Shown here: piece by piece, positions 8,981-16,255 of the stretch | Layout of the letters: each line of letters opens with the position of its first letter | Numbering within the stretch: the stretch's first letter is position 1 | Assembly: GCA_964555645.1 (NCBI GenBank) | Contig: CAZKTA010000027.1 | Span: 1-30,105, forward strand | DNA length: 30,105 bases | Source: DTLC01 sp964555645 | GTDB lineage: Bacteria > Verrucomicrobiota > Verrucomicrobiia > Limisphaerales > DTLC01 | Direction of reading: 5' to 3' | Made by a program: the position numbers and the translations under genes | The notes under the pieces: generated by a model | Database searches by the model: none | Seen by the model: the letters and a program-made list of their open reading frames with translations, nothing else | What the model was told of the DNA's origin: nothing

Positions 8981-9053
8981 GCAAAGACGCCGAGACACGA
9001 ATGCGGAGTAAGTCCTCTGTTAATTCGCGTCTTTGTTATGTTTGCGTCTTTGC
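8981..9053. repeat. Inverted and direct GCGTCTTTG repeats in the thrS leader
   Basis: GCAAAGACGC at 8981-8990 is the exact reverse complement of GCGTCTTTGC at 9044-9053. A second copy of the word, GCGTCTTTG, lies at 9027-9035, 17 bases from the other. In a thrS transcript the two upstream copies could compete to pair with the single copy about 22-31 bases before the start codon. Words of this type recur as dispersed intergenic repeats in several bacterial genomes, so a passive repeat element is also possible. Confidence 0.55.
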
Positions 9054-9065
9054 GTTTCATTTGGG

Positions 9066-9103
9066 CAAACAAAAACGCCCCGACCAACTAGGCTGAGGCG
9101 TTT
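9066..9103 (-). terminator. Terminator-like hairpin upstream of thrS
   Basis: Read on the minus strand, AAACGCC (9097-9103) pairs with GGCGTTT (9073-9079), and the arm runs straight into TTTTTGTTTG (9066-9075). That is the form of an intrinsic terminator. No minus-strand gene lies upstream (the next gene, at 9371, is on the plus strand), so it is most economically read as an attenuator in the thrS leader. It could instead stop antisense transcription. No T-box consensus was found in the leader. Confidence 0.5.
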
Positions 9104-9107
9104 GCGA

Positions 9108-9126
9108 CCCGGCGTTTTCTGCCGGG
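9108..9126. other. GC-rich hairpin next to the thrS terminator-like element
   Basis: CCCGGC (9108-9113) and GCCGGG (9121-9126) form a perfect six-pair stem around a seven-base loop. On the minus strand the 3' half of this hairpin includes another AAAACGCC, a near copy of the left arm of the adjacent terminator-like hairpin. That gives two possible partners for the same right arm. Confidence 0.5.
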
Positions 9127-9203
9127 CGCTAAGATGTTGTTGCAATGTTATTCAACATTCGGTTGTGGCAAATCTAATCTGCCCAGGAACAAAACGCAAT
9201 GTG

Positions 9204-9224
9204 AATATCGCCACTGGCGATATT
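9204..9224. promoter_or_regulatory. 21-base near-perfect palindrome between thrS and the glycan operon
   Basis: AATATCGCCA (9204-9213) and TGGCGATATT (9215-9224) are exact reverse complements around one central base. The element lies in the spacer between the divergent thrS (from 8959) and glycosyltransferase (from 9371) genes. This is a suitable place for an operator bound by a dimeric regulator. The very short centre makes it less likely as an RNA hairpin. Which gene it serves is unknown. Confidence 0.45.
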
Positions 9225-9370
9225 GTATTTCCCGCAACGTGAAACTTTGTCTCACAGCGCGAGTATATCCAACCGGGTACTCGGGACGGATGAAAGAATG
9301 TTTCCGTAGGACTCGACTATCATTGTGGTTGAGCTGTAGTCTGCCTGCGGCCGGCAATCGCGGCAACTTT

Positions 9371-10477
9371 ATGGGTTACAGCGTGTGCATTATTGCGCCG
9401 AGGCTGAGGTCGTATGCCCGTCTTACCAATATGGTGGCGGATGGGTTTTCGGACATAGGCTGGGTACCCAGCGTTTGTTTTGCGCCCAAAGCTACGGTCT
9501 TTGTTCATGACCTTGTGCTGCTGCTCGGGTTAAGTCAATACGATGGGGGGCTTATGAAATGGTTGTCGGAGCGCCCGGACAAAAGGTCTGTCACGGTTCT
9601 CTGGCAACTGGAGCCGTTGCCGCCTGTTCGGCTCAGCACTTTTGGCGAGAGCATCGGTTTCCGTGTGACCGCGTGGGATTGGGGCCGACTCCCGCCGATG
9701 TTTGCCAAGGTGGCGGGGAACCTGGTCCCGTTCCGCACACACGCTCTGCGCTTGATCCGCCGCTGGCTGGCGCGGCCGTACGCACGGTACGTTGCCGGGC
9801 AACCCTACCATGAGGGCTGGATACAATTCGATTCGGAGATCTTTTTCAAGGCAATGGTTGAATGGCGAAGAATTCGCGAGTTGCACCTTGCCGGTTGTAT
9901 AGACCATATATTTGCCACTGTGCAACCGCGGACCGAGTTTTTGTGCAGTCGCGGGATTCAGGCCGAGCTACTACCGTTTGGTTATCATCTGGACTGGGGA
10001 AACGACCTTGGCATCAAGCGCGACATAGAAGTGTTGTTTCTTGGTCGTTTGGAAAAGCGCCGCGCCGTGCTTGTGCGCGAACTCAAGAGTGAACTGGAAC
10101 AGCGCAGTCGTAAACTGACGGTGGTACAGCGCGCATTTGGCGAAGCCAGAACGCACTTGCTGAATCGGGCCCGGATCATGTTGGTGTTGTTGCGCACGCC
10201 GCATGACATGCCTGCGATGCGTCTTATGCTTGGGATGGCGTGTGGGGCGTTAGTTATATGCGAGCAATGCAATGGCACCGGTGCGTTTCGTGCGGGGGAG
10301 CATTTCGTGATGGCCGAGCCCGAGCGGTTACCAGAGGTGATTGACTACTATTTGACGCATGAGGATGACCGGCGCCAGATCGCGTGGCGCGGACACGAGT
10401 TTGTCGCACAGGAACTGACAATGGAAAAAATGCTGCGTCGTATGCTCGATTTGACCAAGCTGGAGAAGCGCGCATGA
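9371..10477 (+). CDS. GT4-like glycosyltransferase
   Basis: With the ATG at 9371 the product has 368 residues. In-frame ATGs further upstream (9134, 9291) would add residues unlike any glycosyltransferase start and would take in the 9204-9224 palindrome. The N-terminal half has a Rossmann-like opening (YSVCIIAPRLRSYARLTN). The C-terminal half resembles the Glycos_transf_1 domain: IEVLFLGRLEKRRAVL, a region ending HDMPAMRLMLGMACGALVI, the donor-binding-type segment FRAGEHFVMAEPERLPEV, and a closing helix. The family transfers a sugar from a nucleotide donor in the cytoplasm. Its stop overlaps the DegT-family ATG by four bases (ATGA at 10474-10477), so it heads a tight operon for an amino-sugar glycan. 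Donor identity is not visible. Confidence 0.72.
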   Translation: MGYSVCIIAPRLRSYARLTNMVADGFSDIGWVPSVCFAPKATVFVHDLVLLLGLSQYDGGLMKWLSERPDKRSVTVLWQLEPLPPVRLSTFGESIGFRVTAWDWGRLPPMFAKVAGNLVPFRTHALRLIRRWLARPYARYVAGQPYHEGWIQFDSEIFFKAMVEWRRIRELHLAGCIDHIFATVQPRTEFLCSRGIQAELLPFGYHLDWGNDLGIKRDIEVLFLGRLEKRRAVLVRELKSELEQRSRKLTVVQRAFGEARTHLLNRARIMLVLLRTPHDMPAMRLMLGMACGALVICEQCNGTGAFRAGEHFVMAEPERLPEVIDYYLTHEDDRRQIAWRGHEFVAQELTMEKMLRRMLDLTKLEKRA

Positions 10478-11658
10478 TACCGACCTATCGCCCGTGCGTT
10501 GGCTCAGAAGAGTTAGATGCCGTCCGAGCCGTGTTTGACAGCCGTTGGCTTGGGATGGGAGATCTCACCCACAAATTCGAACGGCGCTTGGAAGAGTTTC
10601 TCGGTGCACGACGCGTTATAGCTGTTGACCGCGGCACGGCTGCCTTGCATCTGGCACTGGACGCGCTTGAACTGCAGGCCAGCGCCGAAGTGATCGTGCC
10701 CTCGTTGACATTTGTGGGGACCATCCAAGCCATCCGTATGGCAGGTGCAAGCCCTGTGTTTTGCGAGGTCGAACCGCAAACTTTAAACATGGACCTGGCA
10801 GATGCGCTCAGCAGAATTACCGATAAAACCCGAGTGATCATGCCGGTGCATTTTGGCGGGCTGCCGTGTGCCATGGAAAAGTTGCTGCATGCAGCACGTG
10901 CGCGCGGTATCCGGGTTGTCGAGGACGCTGCGCATGCGTTCGGCGCAAGATACAACGGCCGTATGATAGGCTCATTGGGCGAGCTGACGTGTTTCAGTTT
11001 CGACGCAATTAAGAACATCACCTGCGGCGAGGGCGGCGCAGTTGCGACAGATTCCGATGAATGAGCGCACCGGATTGCGCGACGCCGATGCCTCGGGATT
11101 GAACGTGACCGCATCTCGAGTGACCTCACCCGTGCCAAGTGGCAATATCAGGTCCTTTCGCACGGGTTCCGATACCACATGTGCGACATAAACGCTGCGA
11201 TCGGGTTGGTTCAGTTGGAAAAATTTCCTGCGTTCCAACGTCGGAAACGTGAAATTGTGCGGTGCTACGACTTAGCATTTGCGAAACTTGATGGCATTGA
11301 GTTGCTCAGACACGACCTTGAGCAAACGTGTCCGTGGGCATATGTAGTCAAGATTCTTGCTGACCGCCGGGATGCGTTTCGTGAGCATCTGCACAGACAC
11401 GGCATCGCCACGCTAATTCAGTTCATTCCCAACCATCTGCAACCTGCGTTTGGGCAGTTCCGCGTTGCGCTACCGGTCACAGAACGGCTGTTTCGACAGA
11501 TAGTGTCATTGCCGTTGTACGCTGAAATGACAGACCAAGATGTTGAGACTGTGATTCGAGCTGTGTACTCGTTTTTTAGCGTTCCGACTCAGAAACGCAC
11601 GAAGAACAGCTCGACAAAAAAATCAAACCTATGCGTTCGGAAACAAAGCCGCTTCTGA
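10474..11658 (+). pseudogene. DegT/DnrJ/EryC1/StrS sugar aminotransferase with an in-frame TGA stop
   Basis: The reading frame 10474-11658 encodes a full-length (394 codons) PLP-dependent nucleotide-sugar aminotransferase except for a TGA at 11062-11064. Before it lie the family landmarks RGTAALHLAL, EVIVPSLTFVG, VVEDAAHAFGA and the Schiff-base lysine region SFDAIKNITCGEGGAVAT. After it, in the same frame, follow AHRIARRRCLGIERDRISSD, RYHMCDINAAIGLVQLEK and the C-terminal domain. No frameshift is needed. The stop replaces a residue in the 'DEELAERIRRLR' type helix, where a leucine (TTA) or tryptophan (TGG) would be one base away. As written, a 196-residue fragment would result, and a restart at the ATG at 11179 lacks the PLP lysine. 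A GGAG ribosome binding site precedes 10474. Nonsense mutation, sequence error or readthrough are possible. Confidence 0.88.
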
Positions 11659-12281
11659 TTCTTGGCACGGGCAGTTTTGCAGTTGAAATTGCCGATGTTG
11701 TGTCCGAAATCCCAGGTGTAGTCGTAGCCGGATTTGTCGAGAACATGGACAGGTCACGGTGTGCTGAACCGTTGGATGGCAAACCGGTGTATTGGGTGGA
11801 AGAACTGCCTAGTATGGTGGCTACGCATTGCGTAGTGTGTGGCCTTGGCACAACGCATCGGAGCCGGTTTGTTCACCAGGCTGAAACGTTCGGGTGCGAG
11901 TTCGCCACACTTGTGCATCCGACAGCGCGCGTTTCACGCACTGCCAAGCTCGGCCCGGGCACAATCCTGAACGCAGGTGTGATTGTTGCCGCATACACTG
12001 AGCTGGGCGCGCATGTCATTGTCAACCGCGCTGCCACAATAGGACATCACACACGAGTTGTTGACTTCGTCACGGTTGGTCCTGGGGTAAACCTTGCCGG
12101 CAATTGTTATGTGGGCGAGGCTGTTTACATTGGCATCGGTGCAACCGTCATTGACCATGTTAACATCGGTCCGCACTCGGTTGTGGGCGCAGGCGCCGTG
12201 GTGACGGAGGACGTGCCCGAACGCGTGTTAGTTGTGGGTGTGCCGGCAAAAGTTGTAAAGCGCGACATCGAGGGCAAATAA
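11631..12281 (+). CDS. PglD/NeuD-like sugar N- or O-acyltransferase
   Basis: The 216-residue product combines an N-terminal Rossmann-type PglD_N domain (LLILGTGSFAVEIADVV) with a left-handed beta-helix of hexapeptide repeats from about residue 95 (HPTARVSRTAKLGPGTILNA ... GAHVIVNRAATIGHHTRV ... GVPAKVVK). The histidine in ATIGHHT sits where the catalytic base of PglD-type enzymes lies. Such enzymes are trimeric cytoplasmic acyltransferases that use acetyl-CoA or other acyl-CoA to modify an amino sugar made by a DegT-family aminotransferase. The start overlaps the end of the aminotransferase frame by 28 bases, and the BKACE gene follows after 18 bases, so all are co-transcribed. The acyl group is not known. 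Confidence 0.9.
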   Translation: MRSETKPLLILGTGSFAVEIADVVSEIPGVVVAGFVENMDRSRCAEPLDGKPVYWVEELPSMVATHCVVCGLGTTHRSRFVHQAETFGCEFATLVHPTARVSRTAKLGPGTILNAGVIVAAYTELGAHVIVNRAATIGHHTRVVDFVTVGPGVNLAGNCYVGEAVYIGIGATVIDHVNIGPHSVVGAGAVVTEDVPERVLVVGVPAKVVKRDIEGK

Positions 12282-12299
12282 CTCCAAGTGCATCCGGCT

Positions 12300-13154
12300 A
12301 TGCGTTTCGACAAACTTATTATCAACGCTGCGCTGACGGGCATGGTGCCCACCAAGCAGGACAACCCGAACGTGCCGATCACAGTGGCCGAGATTGTGGC
12401 CGACGCCCAACGTTGTCGCGATGCCGGGGCCAGCATTGTGCACATCCACGCGCGAGAGGACAATTGCCAGCCAACTTATCGGAAAGAAGTGTTTGCCGAA
12501 ATTTTCGCCGGTATACGCGAGCACTGCCCAGACCTGATCATTTCAGCCACCACAAGCGGGCGTGTCCACAATGAGTTTGCCAAGCGCTCTGAAGTATTGA
12601 CATTGGAAGGAGAGCTGAAGCCCGACCTCGCCTCGCTGACAGTCGGCTCAATGAACTTCCCACAGCAAGCCTCGATCAACGAACCCAAGACGATCTGCGA
12701 TCTTGCCACCATGATGACTCGGCGGGGCATAGTGCCTGAGCTTGAGTTATTCGACCTTGGGATGATTGACTACGCTAAATACCTGATTGACCGCGGCATA
12801 TTGAAACCGCCGTATTACGCGAACATTCTGCTAGGCTCGCTCGGCACGCTGGCTGCCACACCGCAAAACCTGACCACAATGGTCCGGGCGTTACCGGAAA
12901 AAACAACGTGGTCAGCAGCGGGTATTGGTCGGTTCCAGTTCTACGTCAACGGCATGGCAATCACAATGGGTGGGCATGTGCGGGTTGGATTGGAAGACAA
13001 CCTTTGGTACGACAACGCGCGGACCCGAGCAGCAACAAACGCAGGATTAATCGACCGACTCGTAAAGCTGGCACATTGTGTCGGACGCGAAATTGCGACG
13101 CCTGTCGAAGCCCGAGCGATCATCGGCTTGCCAGTACGGTCTGCTCCCATGTGA
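12300..13154 (+). CDS. BKACE family beta-keto acid cleavage enzyme (DUF849)
   Basis: The 284-residue product is a TIM-barrel enzyme of the BKACE/Kce family, which condenses a beta-keto acid with acetyl-CoA to release acetoacetate and a new acyl-CoA. The zinc site is visible as SIVHIHARED (two histidines, about residues 43-52) and, near the C-terminus, MGGHVRVGLEDN, whose glutamate completes the metal site. LIINAALTGMVPTK at the start, ISATTSGR and the final EARAIIGL are also typical. The ATG at 12300 begins MRFDKLIINAALTG, a usual family start; a GTG at 12288 is in frame but adds only four residues. It is the last gene of the glycan operon, not next to lysine-fermentation or carnitine genes, so its substrate is probably different from the classical ones. 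A role in supplying an acyl donor is inference. Confidence 0.9.
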   Translation: MRFDKLIINAALTGMVPTKQDNPNVPITVAEIVADAQRCRDAGASIVHIHAREDNCQPTYRKEVFAEIFAGIREHCPDLIISATTSGRVHNEFAKRSEVLTLEGELKPDLASLTVGSMNFPQQASINEPKTICDLATMMTRRGIVPELELFDLGMIDYAKYLIDRGILKPPYYANILLGSLGTLAATPQNLTTMVRALPEKTTWSAAGIGRFQFYVNGMAITMGGHVRVGLEDNLWYDNARTRAATNAGLIDRLVKLAHCVGREIATPVEARAIIGLPVRSAPM

Positions 13155-13289
13155 GGCCGAGCCGGTTCTCGAGGTTGTTTCATAAGCCCGCTTGAAGATG
13201 TAGCGGGTTCTGTGGAGCGCCGATTTTTTAAAAATTCTTTTGTCGTCCAGCAGTCACAGAACACAGCTCCCAGACCTTTTAAACCGGTC

Positions 13290-14309
13290 TTACATCTTGC
13301 GCAGTCGGATGCTGCCGCCGCTGGTTTGAGCCATGATTAACGGCCCGCCGCCATTGAGCTTGCCGCGTAGACCGTTCTCTTTTTGAGTCATCTTGCCTGC
13401 GGTATTGACGGCCAAATCGGTCCAGACACGCCCGCCACTCGTGCGAGCGTCGATGTCCACGGCAACATCAACTCCAAAGGCAAGTATGATGGTGCCGCCG
13501 GTTGTTCTGAATGAGCAATTCCCGGTCGGTTGCTCTGGTAAATCGGTTGTGATACCGCCGCCCGAAGTTTGGGCTTCAATCTGGCCCGTGACCGCTGCGA
13601 CTCGAATACTGCCACCGGAGGTTTTCACCATGGATTTGCCGGCGAGCCGTTCCGCGCGGACTGACCCACCGGACGTGCGTGCGTCGACGTTGCCATCAAT
13701 GTCACTCAGACTGATGCTGCCGCCCGAAGTTCTGACTGTCACTGGGCCTTTGCAGTCGGCCACCGTTACACCGCCGCCACTGGTCTGGCCGGAAAGTGTT
13801 CCGCGGATTTTTTCAAATCGCAGGCTGCCACCACACGTCTGCGCATTCACTTTGCCTGTCAGATCAGCCACACAGATGCTGCCGCCAGCAGTCTTGATGT
13901 CCACGTCAAATCTGCGCGGGACACTGATCAAGCACTTCACCTGCAGACCAGGTCCGTTACCCGACAGTTTGGTCCACCCGGTTCTGCTCTGATCTTTGTA
14001 TTGTGCATGAACAGAAACCGTTTTGCCTTCCTGCGTAATTGTGGCGATGTGGTTGGTTAAGATTTTGTTTGCCTTACCATCACCGGTCCGGACCCGTCGA
14101 ATAAGTCTAACATGTGCCGAGTCAGCCTCTGTGCCCTTAACTTCAATCGAGCCACGGTCTAGGGCAACGACAAGCCGGCCGCCGGGTTGGACGATGAAAG
14201 ATTTAACAACCTCGTCTTCAACCTCTGCACGGGTTACCGCGGCAACAAAGATTGTGGAAACCAAGCACAACACCTTTGCTTTCGGCAAATTACAGCGATG
14301 CGTTTTCAT
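13290..14309 (-). CDS. Secreted DUF4097-family beta-repeat protein
   Basis: Starting at the ATG at 14307-14309, the 339-residue product has a signal peptide (MKTHRCNLPKAKVLCLVSTI, cleavage probably after VTRA). A longer in-frame start at 14381 would put 24 residues before it and bury the signal. The mature part is a repeat of about 19-20 residues around T(S/A/C)GGS: KTAGGSICVADLTG, QTCGGSLRFEKIRG, RTSGGSISLSDIDG, RTSGGSVRAERLAG, KTSGGSIRVAAVTG and more. This matches DUF4097 adhesin-like proteins and predicts a beta-solenoid in the periplasm or on the surface. The real function is not known; related proteins occur next to anti-sigma or stress-sensing genes, none of which is here. It converges on the BKACE gene. 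Confidence 0.85.
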   Translation of the reverse strand: MKTHRCNLPKAKVLCLVSTIFVAAVTRAEVEDEVVKSFIVQPGGRLVVALDRGSIEVKGTEADSAHVRLIRRVRTGDGKANKILTNHIATITQEGKTVSVHAQYKDQSRTGWTKLSGNGPGLQVKCLISVPRRFDVDIKTAGGSICVADLTGKVNAQTCGGSLRFEKIRGTLSGQTSGGGVTVADCKGPVTVRTSGGSISLSDIDGNVDARTSGGSVRAERLAGKSMVKTSGGSIRVAAVTGQIEAQTSGGGITTDLPEQPTGNCSFRTTGGTIILAFGVDVAVDIDARTSGGRVWTDLAVNTAGKMTQKENGLRGKLNGGGPLIMAQTSGGSIRLRKM

Positions 14310-14614
14310 TGCTCTGTTTTGGTACTCTGGGAGCCTGCACGAAACGACCTGGAACATCAGCCTGCCCGTGTTACCTTTCAACTTTAATTACCCGTTAGAC
14401 ACGCCTTTTGTTTCAAGTTCTTCAGGCGGTAAACGGCCCACCAGGCCAACTGTCGGATCTGCCATGCCAGGAAAATAATTGTTTTTTCGCGGCCAACCGT
14501 GCATATAAAAGCGGACGATCTATGAAGCTTACGCACATAACACGCGGCAGGCGCGTCGAGGCATCTACAGCCACGATGTAGTCATGTGCTGTTACCCGTG
14601 GCTGGAGCAGGCCA
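14310..14614. other. Divergent spacer upstream of lspA
   Basis: No gene is evident. A good -10-like hexamer TATAAA occurs at 14504-14509, with a T-rich -35 candidate TTGTTT at 14479-14484; the 19-base spacing is longer than ideal. If used, it would give lspA a leader of about 100 bases. The promoter of the minus-strand DUF4097 gene should also be in this spacer but is not recognised. Confidence 0.3.
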
Positions 14615-15160
14615 ATGTTCAAGACACCAAATAGTCGAATTGCGTTGATTGCACTGGCAGTGCTAGCACTGGACCAGTTAACCAAAGCAATCGTGCTGCG
14701 GTTCCTTGCGTACGCACAGGCACTAGTCGTAATACCCGGGTTTTTCAAGTTTGTACACTGGGGCAACACAGGCGCAGCATGGAGCCTGTTCCGCGGGCAT
14801 AACGAGCTATTGGCCGGCGTAGCTCTGGTAGCGTTGTTTGTGCTTTACTTGAGCCGACATCATTTCGGTACAAAAACGGTGCTGGGCCAAACGGCATTGG
14901 GCCTTGTTTTCGGCGGTATAATCGGGAATTTGATTGACCGCGTGCGCATTGGGCACGTGATTGATTTCATCTACTTTTTCGTGCCGCATGGCGATGGCGA
15001 GATAGGTTTCCCGGCATTCAACGTGGCTGACAGTGCAATTTGTATTGGCGTTGGGCTTGTGTTTTACAACACATGGCGATCTGAGCGAGGGAAACACGGT
15101 GGCCTGCCAGCACAAGGTACCGAAACAGCGGAACCAACAGCTCGGTGGGATGCCGATTAG
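14615..15160 (+). CDS. lspA: Lipoprotein signal peptidase (signal peptidase II)
   Basis: This 181-residue inner-membrane aspartyl protease removes signal peptides from prolipoproteins after diacylglyceryl modification. Four membrane segments are visible. The conserved blocks are all present: LALDQLTKAIVLR at the start, FVHWGNTGAAWSLF, the first catalytic aspartate in GGIIGNLIDRVRIGHVIDFI, and the second in FPAFNVADSAICIGV. A GGAG ribosome binding site sits about nine bases before the ATG. The last 25 residues are a polar tail beyond the family core. rluD follows closely, an arrangement known from many bacteria. The small lipoprotein at 20605-21006 would be a substrate. Confidence 0.97.
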   Translation: MFKTPNSRIALIALAVLALDQLTKAIVLRFLAYAQALVVIPGFFKFVHWGNTGAAWSLFRGHNELLAGVALVALFVLYLSRHHFGTKTVLGQTALGLVFGGIIGNLIDRVRIGHVIDFIYFFVPHGDGEIGFPAFNVADSAICIGVGLVFYNTWRSERGKHGGLPAQGTETAEPTARWDAD

Positions 15161-15247
15161 TTGGTATGGTATCGGTTTTTCCGCTCTGTCAACTTGTTGT
15201 TCCAGCACTCGATGGTTCACCGAGTTAACGATTCACTGCCTCTGCTC

Positions 15248-16219
15248 ATGCTAACCCACAAGGAAACTGTCACAGTGGAAAAAACGATGCCACTCATGCG
15301 CTTGGACGTGTACTTGCACGAGCGGTTCCCAAATGTTTCACGCAGTGCGATCCAGCGGTTGATCGAGTCTGGTGATATCAAGGTCAACGGGCGCACTGTA
15401 AAACCCACACACCATCCGCATGCGGGCGAATTAATCGAGGTTCACTGGCCACCACCCCGCGCTGCTGAAGCGCACCCCGAGCCAATCCCGTTGGACATCC
15501 TGTACGAGGACGAGTCGCTGCTGGTTTTGAACAAACCGGCTGGTCTTGTTGTTCACCCGGCAGCAGGACACCACGAACATACTTTGGTCAACGCACTGTT
15601 GCATCATTGCGCAGGCCGGCTGAGCGGCATAGGCGGTGTAGCGCGACCAGGGATCGTACACAGGCTCGACAAGGACACCAGCGGTTGTCTTGTTGTGGCA
15701 AAGACAGACGCGGCACACATGGCGTTGGCAGGCCAATTTGCGCGTCGGCAGGTGCAGAAAATCTATCACGCAATCGTGTGCGGCGTGGTACCGCGTGAGC
15801 GTGGTGAGATCCGCGCTGCAATAGCGCGCCATCCAACGCATCGCAAGCGCATGGCCGTGCGTGAGGAAGGTATGGGCCGGCCGGCGCACACGAGTTTTTG
15901 TGTGCTCGAGCGGCTCGAAGAAACCACTCTTGTCGAGATAACCATGTTCACCGGCCGCACACATCAGATCCGTGTGCATTTTCAGTTCATCGGGCATCCG
16001 GTGCTCGGCGACCCGACCTACGGTAACCGACAGACAAAACGTGTGGCAGAGCTTACCAATTACAATCCGCCCAGGCTGATGTTACATGCGTCAAGACTCA
16101 GTTTCGTGCATCCACAGACACACGAACCTGTCAGTTTCGAGGCGCCTTGGCCGGAAGAATTTCGTGACGCAATCCGCGCTCTAAGGGTGCGAGACCGATG
16201 CGCTGCCCGGCTTGGTTAG
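15248..16219 (+). CDS. rluD: Ribosomal large subunit pseudouridine synthase, RluD type
   Basis: The product isomerises uridines in 23S rRNA (helix 69 in the E. coli enzyme). It carries an N-terminal S4 RNA-binding domain (MRLDVYLHERFPNVSRSAIQ, IKVNGRTVKPTH) and the RsuA/RluD catalytic domain with the aspartate motif IVHRLDKDTSGCLVVAK, then YHAIVCG and the C-terminal GRTHQIRVHFQFIGHPVLGD. Choosing the ATG at 15248 gives 323 residues; the frame extends upstream to a TTG directly after the lspA stop (15161), but those 29 residues match nothing in the family. There is no clear Shine-Dalgarno, so the start is moderately certain. It forms a pair with lspA, separated by 87 bases. Confidence 0.93.
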   Translation: MLTHKETVTVEKTMPLMRLDVYLHERFPNVSRSAIQRLIESGDIKVNGRTVKPTHHPHAGELIEVHWPPPRAAEAHPEPIPLDILYEDESLLVLNKPAGLVVHPAAGHHEHTLVNALLHHCAGRLSGIGGVARPGIVHRLDKDTSGCLVVAKTDAAHMALAGQFARRQVQKIYHAIVCGVVPRERGEIRAAIARHPTHRKRMAVREEGMGRPAHTSFCVLERLEETTLVEITMFTGRTHQIRVHFQFIGHPVLGDPTYGNRQTKRVAELTNYNPPRLMLHASRLSFVHPQTHEPVSFEAPWPEEFRDAIRALRVRDRCAARLG

Positions 16220-16255
16220 AAGACCCCGTAACTACTGAAGTTTTCCTGGGAAACC

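Noticed and set aside
8960..9250. T-box riboswitch upstream of thrS
   Set aside because: The conserved T-box sequence (GGGTGGNACC type) and a specifier loop were looked for on the minus strand and not found.
9134..9370. N-terminal extension of the GT4-like gene to the ATG at 9134
   Set aside because: The added residues are cysteine-rich and unlike a glycosyltransferase, and the segment includes the 21-base palindrome, so it is more likely spacer.
11062..11064. TGA as selenocysteine or as tryptophan under an altered code
   Set aside because: DegT aminotransferases have no selenocysteine at this site, and TGA acts as an ordinary stop at several overlapping gene junctions in this window.
10485..11138. 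Minus-strand open frame of 217 codons across the DegT gene
   Set aside because: It is a low-complexity, arginine/serine-rich antisense shadow; the plus strand carries the conserved aminotransferase motifs.
12288..12299. GTG start for the BKACE gene
   Set aside because: It adds only four residues before MRFDKLIINAALTG, which already matches the family start.
13184..13209. Hairpin between the BKACE and DUF4097 genes as an operon terminator
   Set aside because: The CCCGC/GCGGG stem has an 11-base loop and the nearest T-run is more than ten bases away, so it is too weak to list as a terminator.
13393..13992. Plus-strand open frame of 199 codons rich in P and V
   Set aside because: It is the antisense image of the TSGGS repeats of the DUF4097 gene; its repetitiveness comes from those repeats.
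15431..15997. Minus-strand open frame of 188 codons inside rluD
   Set aside because: Antisense shadow of the pseudouridine synthase domain.
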